Shown here: positions 16,098 through 22,926 of the stretch, piece by piece
Position numbering within the stretch: the stretch's first letter is position 1
Layout of the letters: the number at the start of each line of letters is the position of its first letter
From: a virus
Virus record (IMG/VR): IMGVR_UViG_3300032431_000027
Coordinates: 1 to 34,466 of that record
Strand: one strand, 5' to 3'
Length of the DNA stretch: 34,466 nt
Translations under genes and position numbers: made by a program
Notes under the pieces: generated by a model
What the model was told of the DNA's origin: nothing
Databases searched by the model: none
Seen by the model: only the letters and a program-made list of their open reading frames with translations

Positions 16098-16375
16098 GCG
16101 CCGGCACCGACCCCAAGAACTCAACCAGCCTGCACACCTACCAGACGCGCGAGGCGACGACCGACTGGCAGCCCTGCAAGGCGAAATGTCTGGCGGGCGC
16201 GAAGGCCGCCGCACAGCGCAGGCAGTCATTTCAGGGCACGGCGCTGTCCGTCGGAATCAGGGACAACAGCAGCGGCAAGATCACCGTGATCGCTCAAAAG
16301 CGGCCCATCGACGCCATTGATATGAACGCGCACAGCGCGTGGTGCGCAGTGCAAAACGAGGAGTACCCGTCGTGA
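16094..16375 (+). CDS. Unknown small protein with DNSSGKI motif
   Basis: A 93-residue protein, coupled by ATGA to the gene before. It has a polar start (TYQTREATTDWQPCKAKCLAGAKAAAQRR) with two Cys, then GTALSVGIRDNSSGKITVIAQKRP and a short end with HSAWCAVQNEE. The DNSSGKI stretch is repeated in the second next gene (16605-16937), and the DNA there is nearly identical over 21 bases, so the two genes may share a duplicated piece. I do not recognise the family. The protein is probably a small cytosolic factor. Confidence 0.6.
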   Translation: MSAGTDPKNSTSLHTYQTREATTDWQPCKAKCLAGAKAAAQRRQSFQGTALSVGIRDNSSGKITVIAQKRPIDAIDMNAHSAWCAVQNEEYPS

Positions 16376-16608
16376 GCAGCACATACAAGGATCACACCTT
16401 CAACTCGACAGCGATCAGCACACCCGGTGCCGGTCGCGTGTACGAGATTGAGGGCGCTCACGGCAAGAGCGCGAGGTGCCGGCCGTTCCTCACGTCGATT
16501 GCTGCTTGCCGCAGATACGTGAACACCCGGATCGATCTGGCGCTGTTCAACGCGCGCGCGAACCAATCCATTAACGCCCACGCTGGACCTTTCGGAGAAA
16601 CGCCATGA
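16372..16608 (+). CDS. Unknown small basic protein
   Basis: A 78-residue protein with a GTG start at 16372 that overlaps the upstream stop (GTGA). An in-frame start further up (16339) would overlap more and is less likely. The sequence is polar and basic, with TPGAGRVYEIEGAHGKSARC and AACRRYVNTRIDLALFNARAN. No family is recognised. The tight coupling on both sides supports its being translated. It is the weakest member of the cassette because it has no recognisable domain and few hydrophobic core residues. Confidence 0.5.
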   Translation: MSSTYKDHTFNSTAISTPGAGRVYEIEGAHGKSARCRPFLTSIAACRRYVNTRIDLALFNARANQSINAHAGPFGETP

Positions 16609-16937
16609 CTCGCTTCATCATCATCGACAACAGCAGCGGGAAGATCTTCGGCGACACGGCAAAAGGTCTGGCATCTCATCAGATTTACTGGACGGAAAAA
16701 AGCGAAGCCAACATCATCGACGCCGTCAGCCTGCTGCACGAGGAACACGCCGCATCCATCTGTCACTACGTCTACCACCGAAGCGCGCCGATCACCGCTA
16801 TCGATGGGTACTACGTCTACGACGCGAGCGACAAGCAAGGCATTTGCACTGACGATAGGCAGGACGAGGACGCGATTTTAAAGATCGAGTCCTCCTGTCC
16901 GTATCTGGGCTTTGTTGAAGTCTTAATCGTCGAATGA
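16605..16937 (+). CDS. Unknown protein starting with IIIDNSSGKIFGD
   Basis: A 110-residue protein, coupled by ATGA to both neighbours. The start MTRFIIIDNSSGKIFGDTA looks like a beta hairpin and resembles the opening of small phage proteins of unknown role that begin with a similar ID.SSG.I.GD run. The middle is helical (ANIIDAVSLLHEEHAASICHYVYH), then YYVYDASDKQGI, and the end is acidic (LGFVEVLIVE). It shares the DNSSGKI segment with the 16094 gene. No catalytic residues are evident. Codon use looks somewhat less GC-rich than in the flanking early genes, which may point to a separate origin. Confidence 0.6.
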   Translation: MTRFIIIDNSSGKIFGDTAKGLASHQIYWTEKSEANIIDAVSLLHEEHAASICHYVYHRSAPITAIDGYYVYDASDKQGICTDDRQDEDAILKIESSCPYLGFVEVLIVE

Positions 16938-17152
16938 CCGCCGTCAAAAACGATCCCGCCAGCCTGGCTGAGCGGGTCCGCAGCAGCGAGGCTCGATCGA
17001 TCGCGCGGGGCGCGCGCCGGATCCCTGGGGGGCTCCTTCCGCCGGAGGCAGCGGCAGCGCTGAAAAAGCTGCAGGCGGGGGGGTACGCGGCGTCGCTCAG
17101 CAAATGTATTGCGCGCGCGCTGAGCGAGGCGGCTGCACGCTGCCGCAATTGA
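16934..17152 (+). CDS. Probable ribbon-helix-helix regulator
   Basis: A 72-residue protein, last of the coupled cassette. After a basic N-terminus (ERVRSSEARSIARGARR) residues 28-35 could form the DNA-contacting strand. Residues 37-49 (PPEAAAALKKLQ) would form helix A and 54-68 (SLSKCIARALSEAAA) helix B, a pattern like Arc/CopG repressors. Such dimers bind short palindromes with half-sites of 5-6 bases, and GTTACG palindromes lie just before the cassette (15663-15680) and just after it (17268-17279). It is therefore a candidate for the missing phage repressor or for an autoregulator of the cassette. The fold assignment is by eye only. Confidence 0.45.
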   Translation: MTAVKNDPASLAERVRSSEARSIARGARRIPGGLLPPEAAAALKKLQAGGYAASLSKCIARALSEAAARCRN

Positions 17153-17267
17153 TGCGCACCACCGCTGCCTGCCGGCTCTATCTGATACCGCTGCGGGAAA
17201 TGCTGGCCGCCTGCCGCTCAGCGCAGCGAGGACGGACGCAAGGCGCGGACGCAGAGCCGTCTGCGCG

Positions 17268-17279
17268 TGTTACGTAACA
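17268..17279. promoter_or_regulatory. 12-bp palindrome TGTTACGTAACA
   Basis: A perfect palindrome sharing the GTTACG half-site with the 15663-15680 operator and with the imperfect site near 15512. It lies between the end of the small cassette and the early promoter. It may bind the RHH protein encoded just upstream. The palindrome is seen directly; the binding partner is inferred. Confidence 0.4.
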
Positions 17280-17445
17280 GCCTCCGGGCCGAAACTCGAC
17301 CCCATGCCGCCGGCTGCGCCCTGTAGGCGCTTAGAGGGCCGCTGGCGCGGCCGGCAGGCGAGGCAGCGGCGCGCCGGACGCGCCGGACGCGATTGCCAGG
17401 CGCCTGCCGCCACGGCAGCGCTCGCACAGATCCTTTGCGCACCGC

Positions 17446-17474
17446 TTGACACGGAACGTTGAACCCGCCATTGT
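17446..17474 (+). promoter_or_regulatory. Candidate early promoter
   Basis: A consensus -35 TTGACA (17446-17451) and, 17 bases on, CATTGT (17469-17474), a weak -10. This is the best -35 box in the early region and lies 35 bases before the Ner-like gene. Downstream, GTTTGAAAC (17486-17494) is a small palindrome in the likely transcript start area and could be an operator. Confidence 0.45.
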
Positions 17475-17508
17475 TTGCCTACCCCGTTTGAAACTAACAG
17501 GCACGCCA

Positions 17509-17745
17509 GTGAAAATTGACGCACCCGACCCCAGCCGTGAACTCCTATACAAGATCAAGGCGCATTTTGTCGGCCAGGGCAAAACCCTCGCCGGCTGGTG
17601 CCGAGACAACAAAATCGACCAGTCACACGCCCGCGCCGCCGTGCTCGGCACGTGGGACGGCCCAAAGGGACGGGCGGTCCGAGCCGCGCTGGCAAAAGAG
17701 GCCGGAATCACGCCACCGAACAAGCGCGAAAAGGCCGCGGCATGA
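17509..17745 (+). CDS. Ner/gp16-like early HTH DNA-binding protein
   Basis: A 78-residue protein. I chose the GTG at 17509, because the longer in-frame reading would start at 17446 inside the promoter's -35 box. The sequence ELLYKIKAHFVGQGKTLAGWCRDNKI, then SHARAAVLGTWDGPKGRAVRAALAKEAGI, matches the pattern of small phage HTH proteins of the BcepMu gp16/Ner kind: R-G-x-T-L-x-x-W-A, a second helix and the recognition helix ending in a GRA..ALA..AGI stretch. Such proteins bind the early control region and dampen early transcription or the lysogenic promoter. It is the first gene of the early operon and overlaps the next by ATGA. Confidence 0.65.
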   Translation: MKIDAPDPSRELLYKIKAHFVGQGKTLAGWCRDNKIDQSHARAAVLGTWDGPKGRAVRAALAKEAGITPPNKREKAAA

Positions 17746-17864
17746 CCCGCCGCCAGCGTCGGATGAACGAGCCGCGGGGCGCCGACTTCGGGCTGATCTT
17801 CGGCTGCTTGCTGATGGTCACCGGATGGGGGCTGATCGCCGCCGCTCTGCTGGGGTGGATTTGA
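17742..17864 (+). CDS. 40-residue single-span membrane peptide
   Basis: A small gene starting with the ATG that overlaps the Ner-like stop (ATGA) and ending in a TGATG overlap with the next gene. After a basic head (TRRQRRMNEPRG) there is one strong membrane span, GLIFGCLLMVTGWGLIAAALL. Such tiny inner-membrane proteins in phage early operons often modify host membrane enzymes or exclude other phages, but no specific function is visible here. The double coupling makes it likely to be translated. Confidence 0.6.
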   Translation: MTRRQRRMNEPRGADFGLIFGCLLMVTGWGLIAAALLGWI

Positions 17865-18160
17865 TGAGCGCTGCCGTGCTCAGGGCGTTCGACCTGGTGT
17901 GGGCTTTGCAGGGCCAAAGCCTCAACGGACTGCGGCTCAAATCGCTTGCCGACGCAGTCAGCCAGCAGGAGCCCACAACCCTGCGCGATCTGAACGCGCT
18001 CGCCGATGCCGGCGTCGCCGAGCGCGTGCCCAAAGCGCCCGACTGCTGGCGCCTATCTCCGCGCCTAGTGCAGGTCGCAATCGCGCATCAAAGCGAGGTC
18101 GCGCGACAGACACAAGAGCTGTCCGACTTCGCAAACCGCTACACCCGCTTGCCCAACTGA
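17864..18160 (+). CDS. IclR-like winged-helix regulator
   Basis: A 98-residue protein with a typical IclR-type winged HTH: VLRAFDLVWALQGQSLNGLRLKSLADAV as helices 1-2, PTTLRDLNALADAGVAERV as recognition helix and following helix, then the wing (APDCWRLSPRLVQVA). It consists of the DNA-binding domain and a short helical tail, without the effector domain of full IclR proteins. Short proteins of this type are frequent just upstream of transposase A in Mu-like phages. It could regulate early genes. The start ATG overlaps the upstream stop. Confidence 0.7.
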   Translation: MSAAVLRAFDLVWALQGQSLNGLRLKSLADAVSQQEPTTLRDLNALADAGVAERVPKAPDCWRLSPRLVQVAIAHQSEVARQTQELSDFANRYTRLPN

Positions 18161-18180
18161 CCACCACCGAGGACCACACG

Positions 18181-19101
18181 ATGCCAAAGAAAACGCCCGC
18201 CGCTGCTCTGGACCCCACCCGCGTCGTCAGCCAGACGCTCCCCGAAGACGCGGCCAACGCGCTGGTGGTGCAGGCGACCCTCAGCAACTACAGCGACGAG
18301 CGAGACCTTGTGAACCAGCTGCTAGGGCAGGTGCAGGCGACCGAGTCCCTCCGGAAAATTTCCCAAACGATCGGAGTTTCCAAACTTCTCTACGTAAAGG
18401 AATCAAAGGTTTACAAGTCGCTCAAGGGAATGAGGACAAACGGTTTGGAGTTAAAGGGGACCTGGCAGGAGTTCTGTGAGCTGCTGGGAATGTCTGACGA
18501 AAAGGCGAACAGCGACATCGCCAACTTCAAGACCTTTGGCGAAGAGGCCCTGAGGTCAATGACTTCGATGGGCATTGGATACCGCGAGCTCCGCGCATTC
18601 AGGAGCCTGCCAGAGGACAGCCGAGCCGCGCTGATCCAGGCCGCACGCGAGGGCGACAAGGAGCAGCTGCTCGATCTCGCTGAGGAGCTCATCAGTCAGC
18701 AGGAGGCCGAGAAGGCCAGCCTGCAAAAAACCCAGCAGGAGGCCGAGGCTCGCGCGGCGAGATTGGAGAGGCAGGCCGCTGAGAAAGACGAGCAGATCGA
18801 TGAGCTGAAAGGCGAGCGCAAGCGTCTGCGGCAAGAGTGGTCACGCAAAGGCCTCGACGAGCGCGTTGTCGATCTGCGAGCAGGCGTGCAGGCAGCGGCG
18901 GTCGACGTGCTCTCTGCGCTCAGCCCCGGGCAAGACGACCCGGCCGGGCTCCACGGCGCGATTCGCGCGCTGCTTGAGGATGAGCTGGCCGCGGCGACTG
19001 ATCATGCTGATTTCCTTGCCGGGGTTTTCAACGAGCTGATCGCCAACCTGTGCGCCGTCCGGGACAGCTTGCCCGTGTCCGTGCCGACGCGAGGGGCCTG
19101 A
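18181..19101 (+). CDS. Early coiled-coil protein upstream of transposase
   Basis: A 306-residue protein. The ATG at 18181 follows GAGG; longer in-frame readings are shadows of the previous gene. Residues 30-170 form a compact domain with the run LRKISQTIGVSKLLYVKESKVYKSLKG, then TWQEFCELLGMSDEKANSDI and MGIGYRELRAFRSLPED. This has the feel of a ParB/KorB-like or plasmid-type helical DNA-binding domain. Residues 175-245 are a clear coiled coil (EAEKASLQKTQQEAEARAARL). I do not recognise a named family. Proteins of this sort recur next to A in B3-like phages, so a role in transposition or replication control is plausible. Confidence 0.6.
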   Translation: MPKKTPAAALDPTRVVSQTLPEDAANALVVQATLSNYSDERDLVNQLLGQVQATESLRKISQTIGVSKLLYVKESKVYKSLKGMRTNGLELKGTWQEFCELLGMSDEKANSDIANFKTFGEEALRSMTSMGIGYRELRAFRSLPEDSRAALIQAAREGDKEQLLDLAEELISQQEAEKASLQKTQQEAEARAARLERQAAEKDEQIDELKGERKRLRQEWSRKGLDERVVDLRAGVQAAAVDVLSALSPGQDDPAGLHGAIRALLEDELAAATDHADFLAGVFNELIANLCAVRDSLPVSVPTRGA

Positions 19102-19102
19102 G

Positions 19103-20869
19103 ATGTCAGCCCAGCTCGAAACCGCTGCTCTTCGCCTGCTGCAAGCGCCTCGCGGCGAGCGCACCTGCGTCGCGGAGCAACTGGCTGCCGAGCTGGGCTG
19201 CAGCACCGCCACCGTTTACGCGCGAGTGAAATTGTTCATGCCAACCAAACCCCGCAAGCGCCGCGCAGATGCCGGCGCCAGCACCCTGAGCCGCGATGAA
19301 GCGCGCGAAATCGCCGCCTACATCGAATCCACTCGCCGACAGACAGGAACAGGCGCGGCGTACCTAGAGGACGCAGTGCGCCATTTGCGCGCGAACGGCC
19401 GGATCGCTGCCGGGCGTGCAGACGCAGAGAGCGGGGAGTTCCTGCCGATGAGCCTAAGCGCGATCCGCCGCGCGCTGCGAACGCACCATTTTCACCCCGC
19501 GCAGCTGGCCGCTACGTCCCCGTCCATTCGCTTGTCCAGCCCGCACCCGAATCACTGCTGGCAGATCGACGCATCAGTCAGCAGACAGTTCTACCTGAGC
19601 GACGACGGCGCGAAGATCATGGACAAGAGGACGTACTACCGCGGCAAGCCGGCGAATTTTGCCGCGATCACTTCGCAGCGCATTTGGCGCTACGCGATCA
19701 CTGACCACGCATCGGGATGCATAGAGGTCTTCTACGTGCAGGGTGCTGAGAGCGCCAGCAATTTCCTCGCAGCGTTTATCCACTCGATGACGGAGCGCGA
19801 GACCGGGACAATGTTCGGGCGCCCAACGTTTTTGATGAGCGACCCCGGCAGCGCTGTCACAGCGGCCACCACGAAAAACCTGTGCGCGGCAATTGGCTGC
19901 ACGCTCATCGTTAACGAGGCAGGCAACGCGCGCGCAAAGGGGCAGGTGGAGCAAGCCAACTACCTCGTCGAGACCCACTTCGAAGCGAATCTAAAAATGC
20001 GCGCGCCGGTGACCAGCATCGCCGAGATCAACGCGCTGGCGCAGCAGTGGATGCGCGATTTCAACGCCACACGCACCCACACCCGCACGCTGGAAACGCG
20101 CCGCGCAAGCTGGGGTCGGATCACGCCGGAGCAGCTGGTGCGCGTGCCCTGCATCGAGGTGCTGCGCCAGCTTGCCAACTCCCACCCAAAGCTGTGCACC
20201 GTTCGGGATTACCTGATCAAGTTCGGCGGGCGTGTATTCAATCTGCGCGATCTGCCGGGCGGCGTGCTGAACGGTCAGCGGGTCGAGGTGGTGCGCAACG
20301 CGCTGGATCCAGACGAAACGACGGCGCGCGTCCTGTGCAAAGACGCCGAGGGGCGCGGCCAGCATTTTCTAGCGCCGCTCGACGCGCGCAAGGGGTTCGG
20401 TTTTTTGGCCTCATCGGCCGAGATCGGGACCGAGTTCAAGTCCGTGCCCGAGACCGCCGCGGACGCAGCCCGCAAAGAGCTCGATCGGCTTGCGATGGAC
20501 GCGTCCACGGACGCTGAGGCAAAGGCCGCGCGGCGGGCTAAACGGATCCCGTTTGGTGGGCGAATCGATCCGACAAAAGCGCTTCGCGAGGCCAACATCC
20601 CAGATGTTTTGCCGCGCGCCGGTCGCAGCCTGGACGTCGACGCTCCGCGGGTAATCGAGCCCGTACCTGTGCCGCACATCCGGCCGCAGTACGCCGCGCG
20701 GGTGCTGGGGCACGTCGAGATGGCGCAGCAGCTGCGCGCGCAGATGCCGGGCTGGAACGCCCACCACTTCGCCCGTATGGCCGCGATGTGGCCGAACGGT
20801 GCGTCTGAGGACCAAATGGACGCGATCGCCCGCGAGCTGGCCGCGCCGGCACTGAGGGCCGTGCCATGA
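19103..20869 (+). CDS. A: Transposase A (MuA-type DDE recombinase)
   Basis: A 588-residue DDE transposase. It starts with a winged-helix-like region (AEQLAAELGCSTATVYARV). The catalytic core has D156 in CWQIDAS, D247 in FLMSDPGS and E283 in AKGQVEQAN, with the last pair about 36 residues apart. A Mu-type C-terminal beta-barrel follows (TVRDYLIKFGGRVFNLRDLPGG), then a helical end likely to contact ATPase B. It cuts the phage ends and joins them to target DNA. The sequence keeps all three acidic residues and so should be active. It lies mid-window rather than near one end, which is unusual. Its last bases overlap the B gene (ATGA). Confidence 0.95.
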   Translation: MSAQLETAALRLLQAPRGERTCVAEQLAAELGCSTATVYARVKLFMPTKPRKRRADAGASTLSRDEAREIAAYIESTRRQTGTGAAYLEDAVRHLRANGRIAAGRADAESGEFLPMSLSAIRRALRTHHFHPAQLAATSPSIRLSSPHPNHCWQIDASVSRQFYLSDDGAKIMDKRTYYRGKPANFAAITSQRIWRYAITDHASGCIEVFYVQGAESASNFLAAFIHSMTERETGTMFGRPTFLMSDPGSAVTAATTKNLCAAIGCTLIVNEAGNARAKGQVEQANYLVETHFEANLKMRAPVTSIAEINALAQQWMRDFNATRTHTRTLETRRASWGRITPEQLVRVPCIEVLRQLANSHPKLCTVRDYLIKFGGRVFNLRDLPGGVLNGQRVEVVRNALDPDETTARVLCKDAEGRGQHFLAPLDARKGFGFLASSAEIGTEFKSVPETAADAARKELDRLAMDASTDAEAKAARRAKRIPFGGRIDPTKALREANIPDVLPRAGRSLDVDAPRVIEPVPVPHIRPQYAARVLGHVEMAQQLRAQMPGWNAHHFARMAAMWPNGASEDQMDAIARELAAPALRAVP

Positions 20870-22038
20870 GCCTGGCGCTGAAGTACCTGTTGATTGAGCA
20901 CGGCATCAGCCAGCGTGCCGCGGCGACCGCCTGCAGCACGAGCGTCGCCACGATCAACAGGCTAGTGAGCCGCGCGGAGTGGCCCGGAAACCCCGAGACC
21001 GCACTGCATCTGCGCGCGGCCATCGAATCGTTTCTGACTGCGCGCGGGCTGCCCGCCATCGACGCTTTCAAGAAGGCCCTGCCGCGCACCAACGCGACAG
21101 GGCCGGTTGCCCCCGCAGAACTCCCCGAGCTCAGCCACCACAACGAGGACATCACCATGCTACTCCGCAGACACACGCTGACCCAAGCCGCCCGCCAGCA
21201 TTTTGAGCTGCCGGCCGATCCGTTCGACGACATACAGGAAGCGGCCGACGTATTCATCAGCGGAGACATCCGCTACGTGCGTGATGCGATGTTCGGCACT
21301 GCGATGCGCGGCGGCTTCATGGCCGTGATCGGAGAGAGCGGCGCCGGCAAATCTACGCTCCGCGAGGAGCTCGTCGACCGCCTGCAGCGCGAGCAGCGCA
21401 ACGTCCTCGTGATCGAGCCGTTCGTGCTGGCGATGGAAGACCGCGACTCAAAAGGCAAAACCCTGAAATCGCAGCATATCGCCGAGGCGATCATGGCGAC
21501 GATCGCGCCGCTTGCGAGGGCGAAAATCAGCCCCGAGGCGCGGTTCCGACAGCTCAAAGAAACGCTCGTCGAGAGCTGTCGCGCGGGCATGCGCCACGTG
21601 CTGATCATTGAGGAAGCGCATGCGCTACCAATCCCCACGCTCAAGCACTTGAAGCGGTTCATCGAGCTGAAAGACGGCCTCAAGAAATTGCTTGGAATCG
21701 TGCTGCTGGGCCAGCCGGAACTGGCGCAGAAACTGGCCGAGCAGAACCCGGAAGTGCGCGAAGTGGTGCAGCGAATCGAGATCGTTACGCTGGCGCCCCT
21801 GGACAACGACCTCGACGCCTACTTGAAACACCGCTTCGAGCGCGCGGGTGTCCCGGTGGCGCGTGTGCTGGACCGCGCCGCAGTAGACGCCCTGCGGGCA
21901 AAGCTGGGCGCGCAGAAAGGCCGCGGCATGAGCCTGCTGTATCCGCTAGTGGTGCACAACGTGCTCGCCCGAGCGATGAATATCGCGGCCGAGATCGCCG
22001 CGCCGCGCGTTACTCCTGACTGCATAAAGGGGGTGTGA
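20866..22038 (+). CDS. B: Transposition target ATPase B (MuB type)
   Basis: A 390-residue AAA+ ATPase, coupled by ATGA to transposase A. Residues 1-60 contain an HTH-like part (HGISQRAAATACSTSVATINRLV). Walker A is GESGAGKS (156-163), Walker B HVLIIEEAH (244-252), and the sensor-like run LGIVLLGQPELAQKL follows. This matches MuB and the related ExeA/TniB ATPases. MuB coats target DNA, brings it to the transposase and stimulates strand transfer. The C-terminal part has an Arg/Lys-rich helical domain. The length is somewhat greater than Mu B (312 residues) because of the N-terminal extension and linker. Confidence 0.92.
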   Translation: MSLALKYLLIEHGISQRAAATACSTSVATINRLVSRAEWPGNPETALHLRAAIESFLTARGLPAIDAFKKALPRTNATGPVAPAELPELSHHNEDITMLLRRHTLTQAARQHFELPADPFDDIQEAADVFISGDIRYVRDAMFGTAMRGGFMAVIGESGAGKSTLREELVDRLQREQRNVLVIEPFVLAMEDRDSKGKTLKSQHIAEAIMATIAPLARAKISPEARFRQLKETLVESCRAGMRHVLIIEEAHALPIPTLKHLKRFIELKDGLKKLLGIVLLGQPELAQKLAEQNPEVREVVQRIEIVTLAPLDNDLDAYLKHRFERAGVPVARVLDRAAVDALRAKLGAQKGRGMSLLYPLVVHNVLARAMNIAAEIAAPRVTPDCIKGV

Positions 22039-22039
22039 C

Positions 22040-22249
22040 ATGAGCGACATCAAAACCCCGTGCGTGCCGTGCCCCTGCTGCGGCACGTGCCTCACGCAAT
22101 CGGCAAACGTGGTGCCGAACTGCAACGCCGCGGTCTACAGCCAGCACGCTGAGCAATGCAAATTCGGGATCGTTGTGACGTGCGTCGAATGCGAGACCGA
22201 GTTCTCCACGTGGGTCTCGGTCGGCGACCTCGCCCTGGTGCACGCGTGA
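22040..22249 (+). CDS. Small Cys-rich zinc-ribbon-like protein
   Basis: A 69-residue protein with CPCCGTC near the N-terminus and TCVEC near the C-terminus, plus further Cys and His between them (PNC, QHAEQC). The arrangement suggests a zinc ribbon. No family is recognised. It starts one base after the B stop and its end overlaps the next gene (GTGA). Small zinc proteins are common in the semi-essential early region of Mu-like phages. Confidence 0.6.
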   Translation: MSDIKTPCVPCPCCGTCLTQSANVVPNCNAAVYSQHAEQCKFGIVVTCVECETEFSTWVSVGDLALVHA

Positions 22250-22593
22250 GCGCCTCAATCGAAACGATGCGCGCCTCTGCCGACCGCGCCGAGCGCGCCG
22301 ACCCGCATCTGGTCAGCGCTGTAGCAGCCGAGCTCGACGCCTGCAATGCGGTGTTTGCCGCGGCGCTCCGCTCGGCACTGAGTGCTGTGTACGCAGCCAA
22401 CGATGCCGGCGCGGCGGTGCTCTCGATCGAGATCCACGGCGGCCACCCGCGCGTGCAGGTTCTGCCGCCCACTCGGCCCGAAAAACTCGACGGCGCGATG
22501 CGGCGGCGAGAGACGCGCGACGGCCTCACATCGGTCGCCATGGTGGCGGTGCGCCACGGCGCGCTCATTGAATGGCAGGAGGTGCGCTCATGA
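22246..22593 (+). CDS. Unknown 115-residue early protein
   Basis: Begins with a GTG overlapping the upstream stop. It has a helical start (SIETMRASADRAERAD), an Ala-rich helix (VAAELDACNAVFAAALRSALSAVYAAND) and a beta-type run (AAVLSIEIHGGHPRVQVLPP). No family is recognised. Its first codons are nearly identical in DNA (about 37 bases, 4 mismatches) to those of the lysis transglycosylase gene (26294-26338 region), although the two proteins are otherwise unrelated. It belongs to the coupled run of small genes downstream of B. Confidence 0.6.
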   Translation: MSASIETMRASADRAERADPHLVSAVAAELDACNAVFAAALRSALSAVYAANDAGAAVLSIEIHGGHPRVQVLPPTRPEKLDGAMRRRETRDGLTSVAMVAVRHGALIEWQEVRS

Positions 22594-22796
22594 CCCTCCG
22601 GGTAGCAACGAGCAAGAGTCGGCGGCTCCGCGCGATGCAGTTTGCGCTCTGGGCGCATACGCGCGGCGAGAGGCTGCCCAGCAACCCCCGGATCGCAGCG
22701 ATTTTCGAGTGCGGGGTTCACACCGCGGCCGACCTGAAGCGGGATTTTATCGAAGCCCGAAGGCCTTATTTGGAGCGCCCAAATGGACCCGGATGA
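22590..22796 (+). CDS. Small HTH-like early protein
   Basis: A 68-residue basic protein starting at the ATG that overlaps the upstream stop. It has a helical pattern resembling a short HTH: RRLRAMQFALWAHTRGERLPSNPRIAAIFECGVHTAADLKRDF. The segment with NPRIAAIFECGVHTA could be helix-turn-helix, suggesting DNA binding. No named family is recognised. It lies in the semi-essential early region between B and DUF3164. Confidence 0.5.
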   Translation: MTLRVATSKSRRLRAMQFALWAHTRGERLPSNPRIAAIFECGVHTAADLKRDFIEARRPYLERPNGPG

Positions 22797-22926
22797 CGAT
22801 CTGCCGCCGGCCCTCGGCGAGGCCTTTCGCGATGCCTTCCACGACATGTTCGCCAACCAGAATGAAGCCGCGCAGCACGCTGCGCCGGCAGCATCTAAGG
22901 AGCTTCCCGATGAATGCCAAGACTGA
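22783..22926 (+). CDS. 47-residue acidic peptide
   Basis: A short gene starting at an ATG 9-10 bases after GGAG, overlapping the end of the previous gene and the start of the DUF3164 gene. The product is acidic (MDPDDDLPPALGEAFRDAFHDMF) with an Ala-rich middle and ends DECQD. It fills the only gap in the otherwise continuous run of coupled genes, which supports its being real. Function unknown. Confidence 0.5.
   Translation: MDPDDDLPPALGEAFRDAFHDMFANQNEAAQHAAPAASKELPDECQD

Larger units (their letters stand above)
17153..17508 (+). other. Intergenic region before the early operon
   Basis: About 355 bases without a supported gene. It contains a 9-bp hairpin (17243-17266, one G-U pair, no T-run), which may end the cassette transcript, followed at once by the TGTTACGTAACA palindrome. 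There is also a small GCGCC/GGCGC hairpin (17316-17330), a short tandem repeat of GCGCCGGAC (about 17370-17390), and a candidate early promoter at 17446-17474. Minus-strand frames here have no protein-like character, so I find no divergent c-type repressor gene. Confidence 0.5.

Noticed and set aside
16798-17148. Minus-strand 116-codon frame as a possible repressor
   Set aside because: Arg/Ser-rich sequence without HTH, and antisense to two coupled plus-strand genes.
17316-17330. Small GCGCC-CTGTA-GGCGC hairpin as terminator
   Set aside because: Only 5 bp and followed by no T-run; likely chance in GC-rich DNA.
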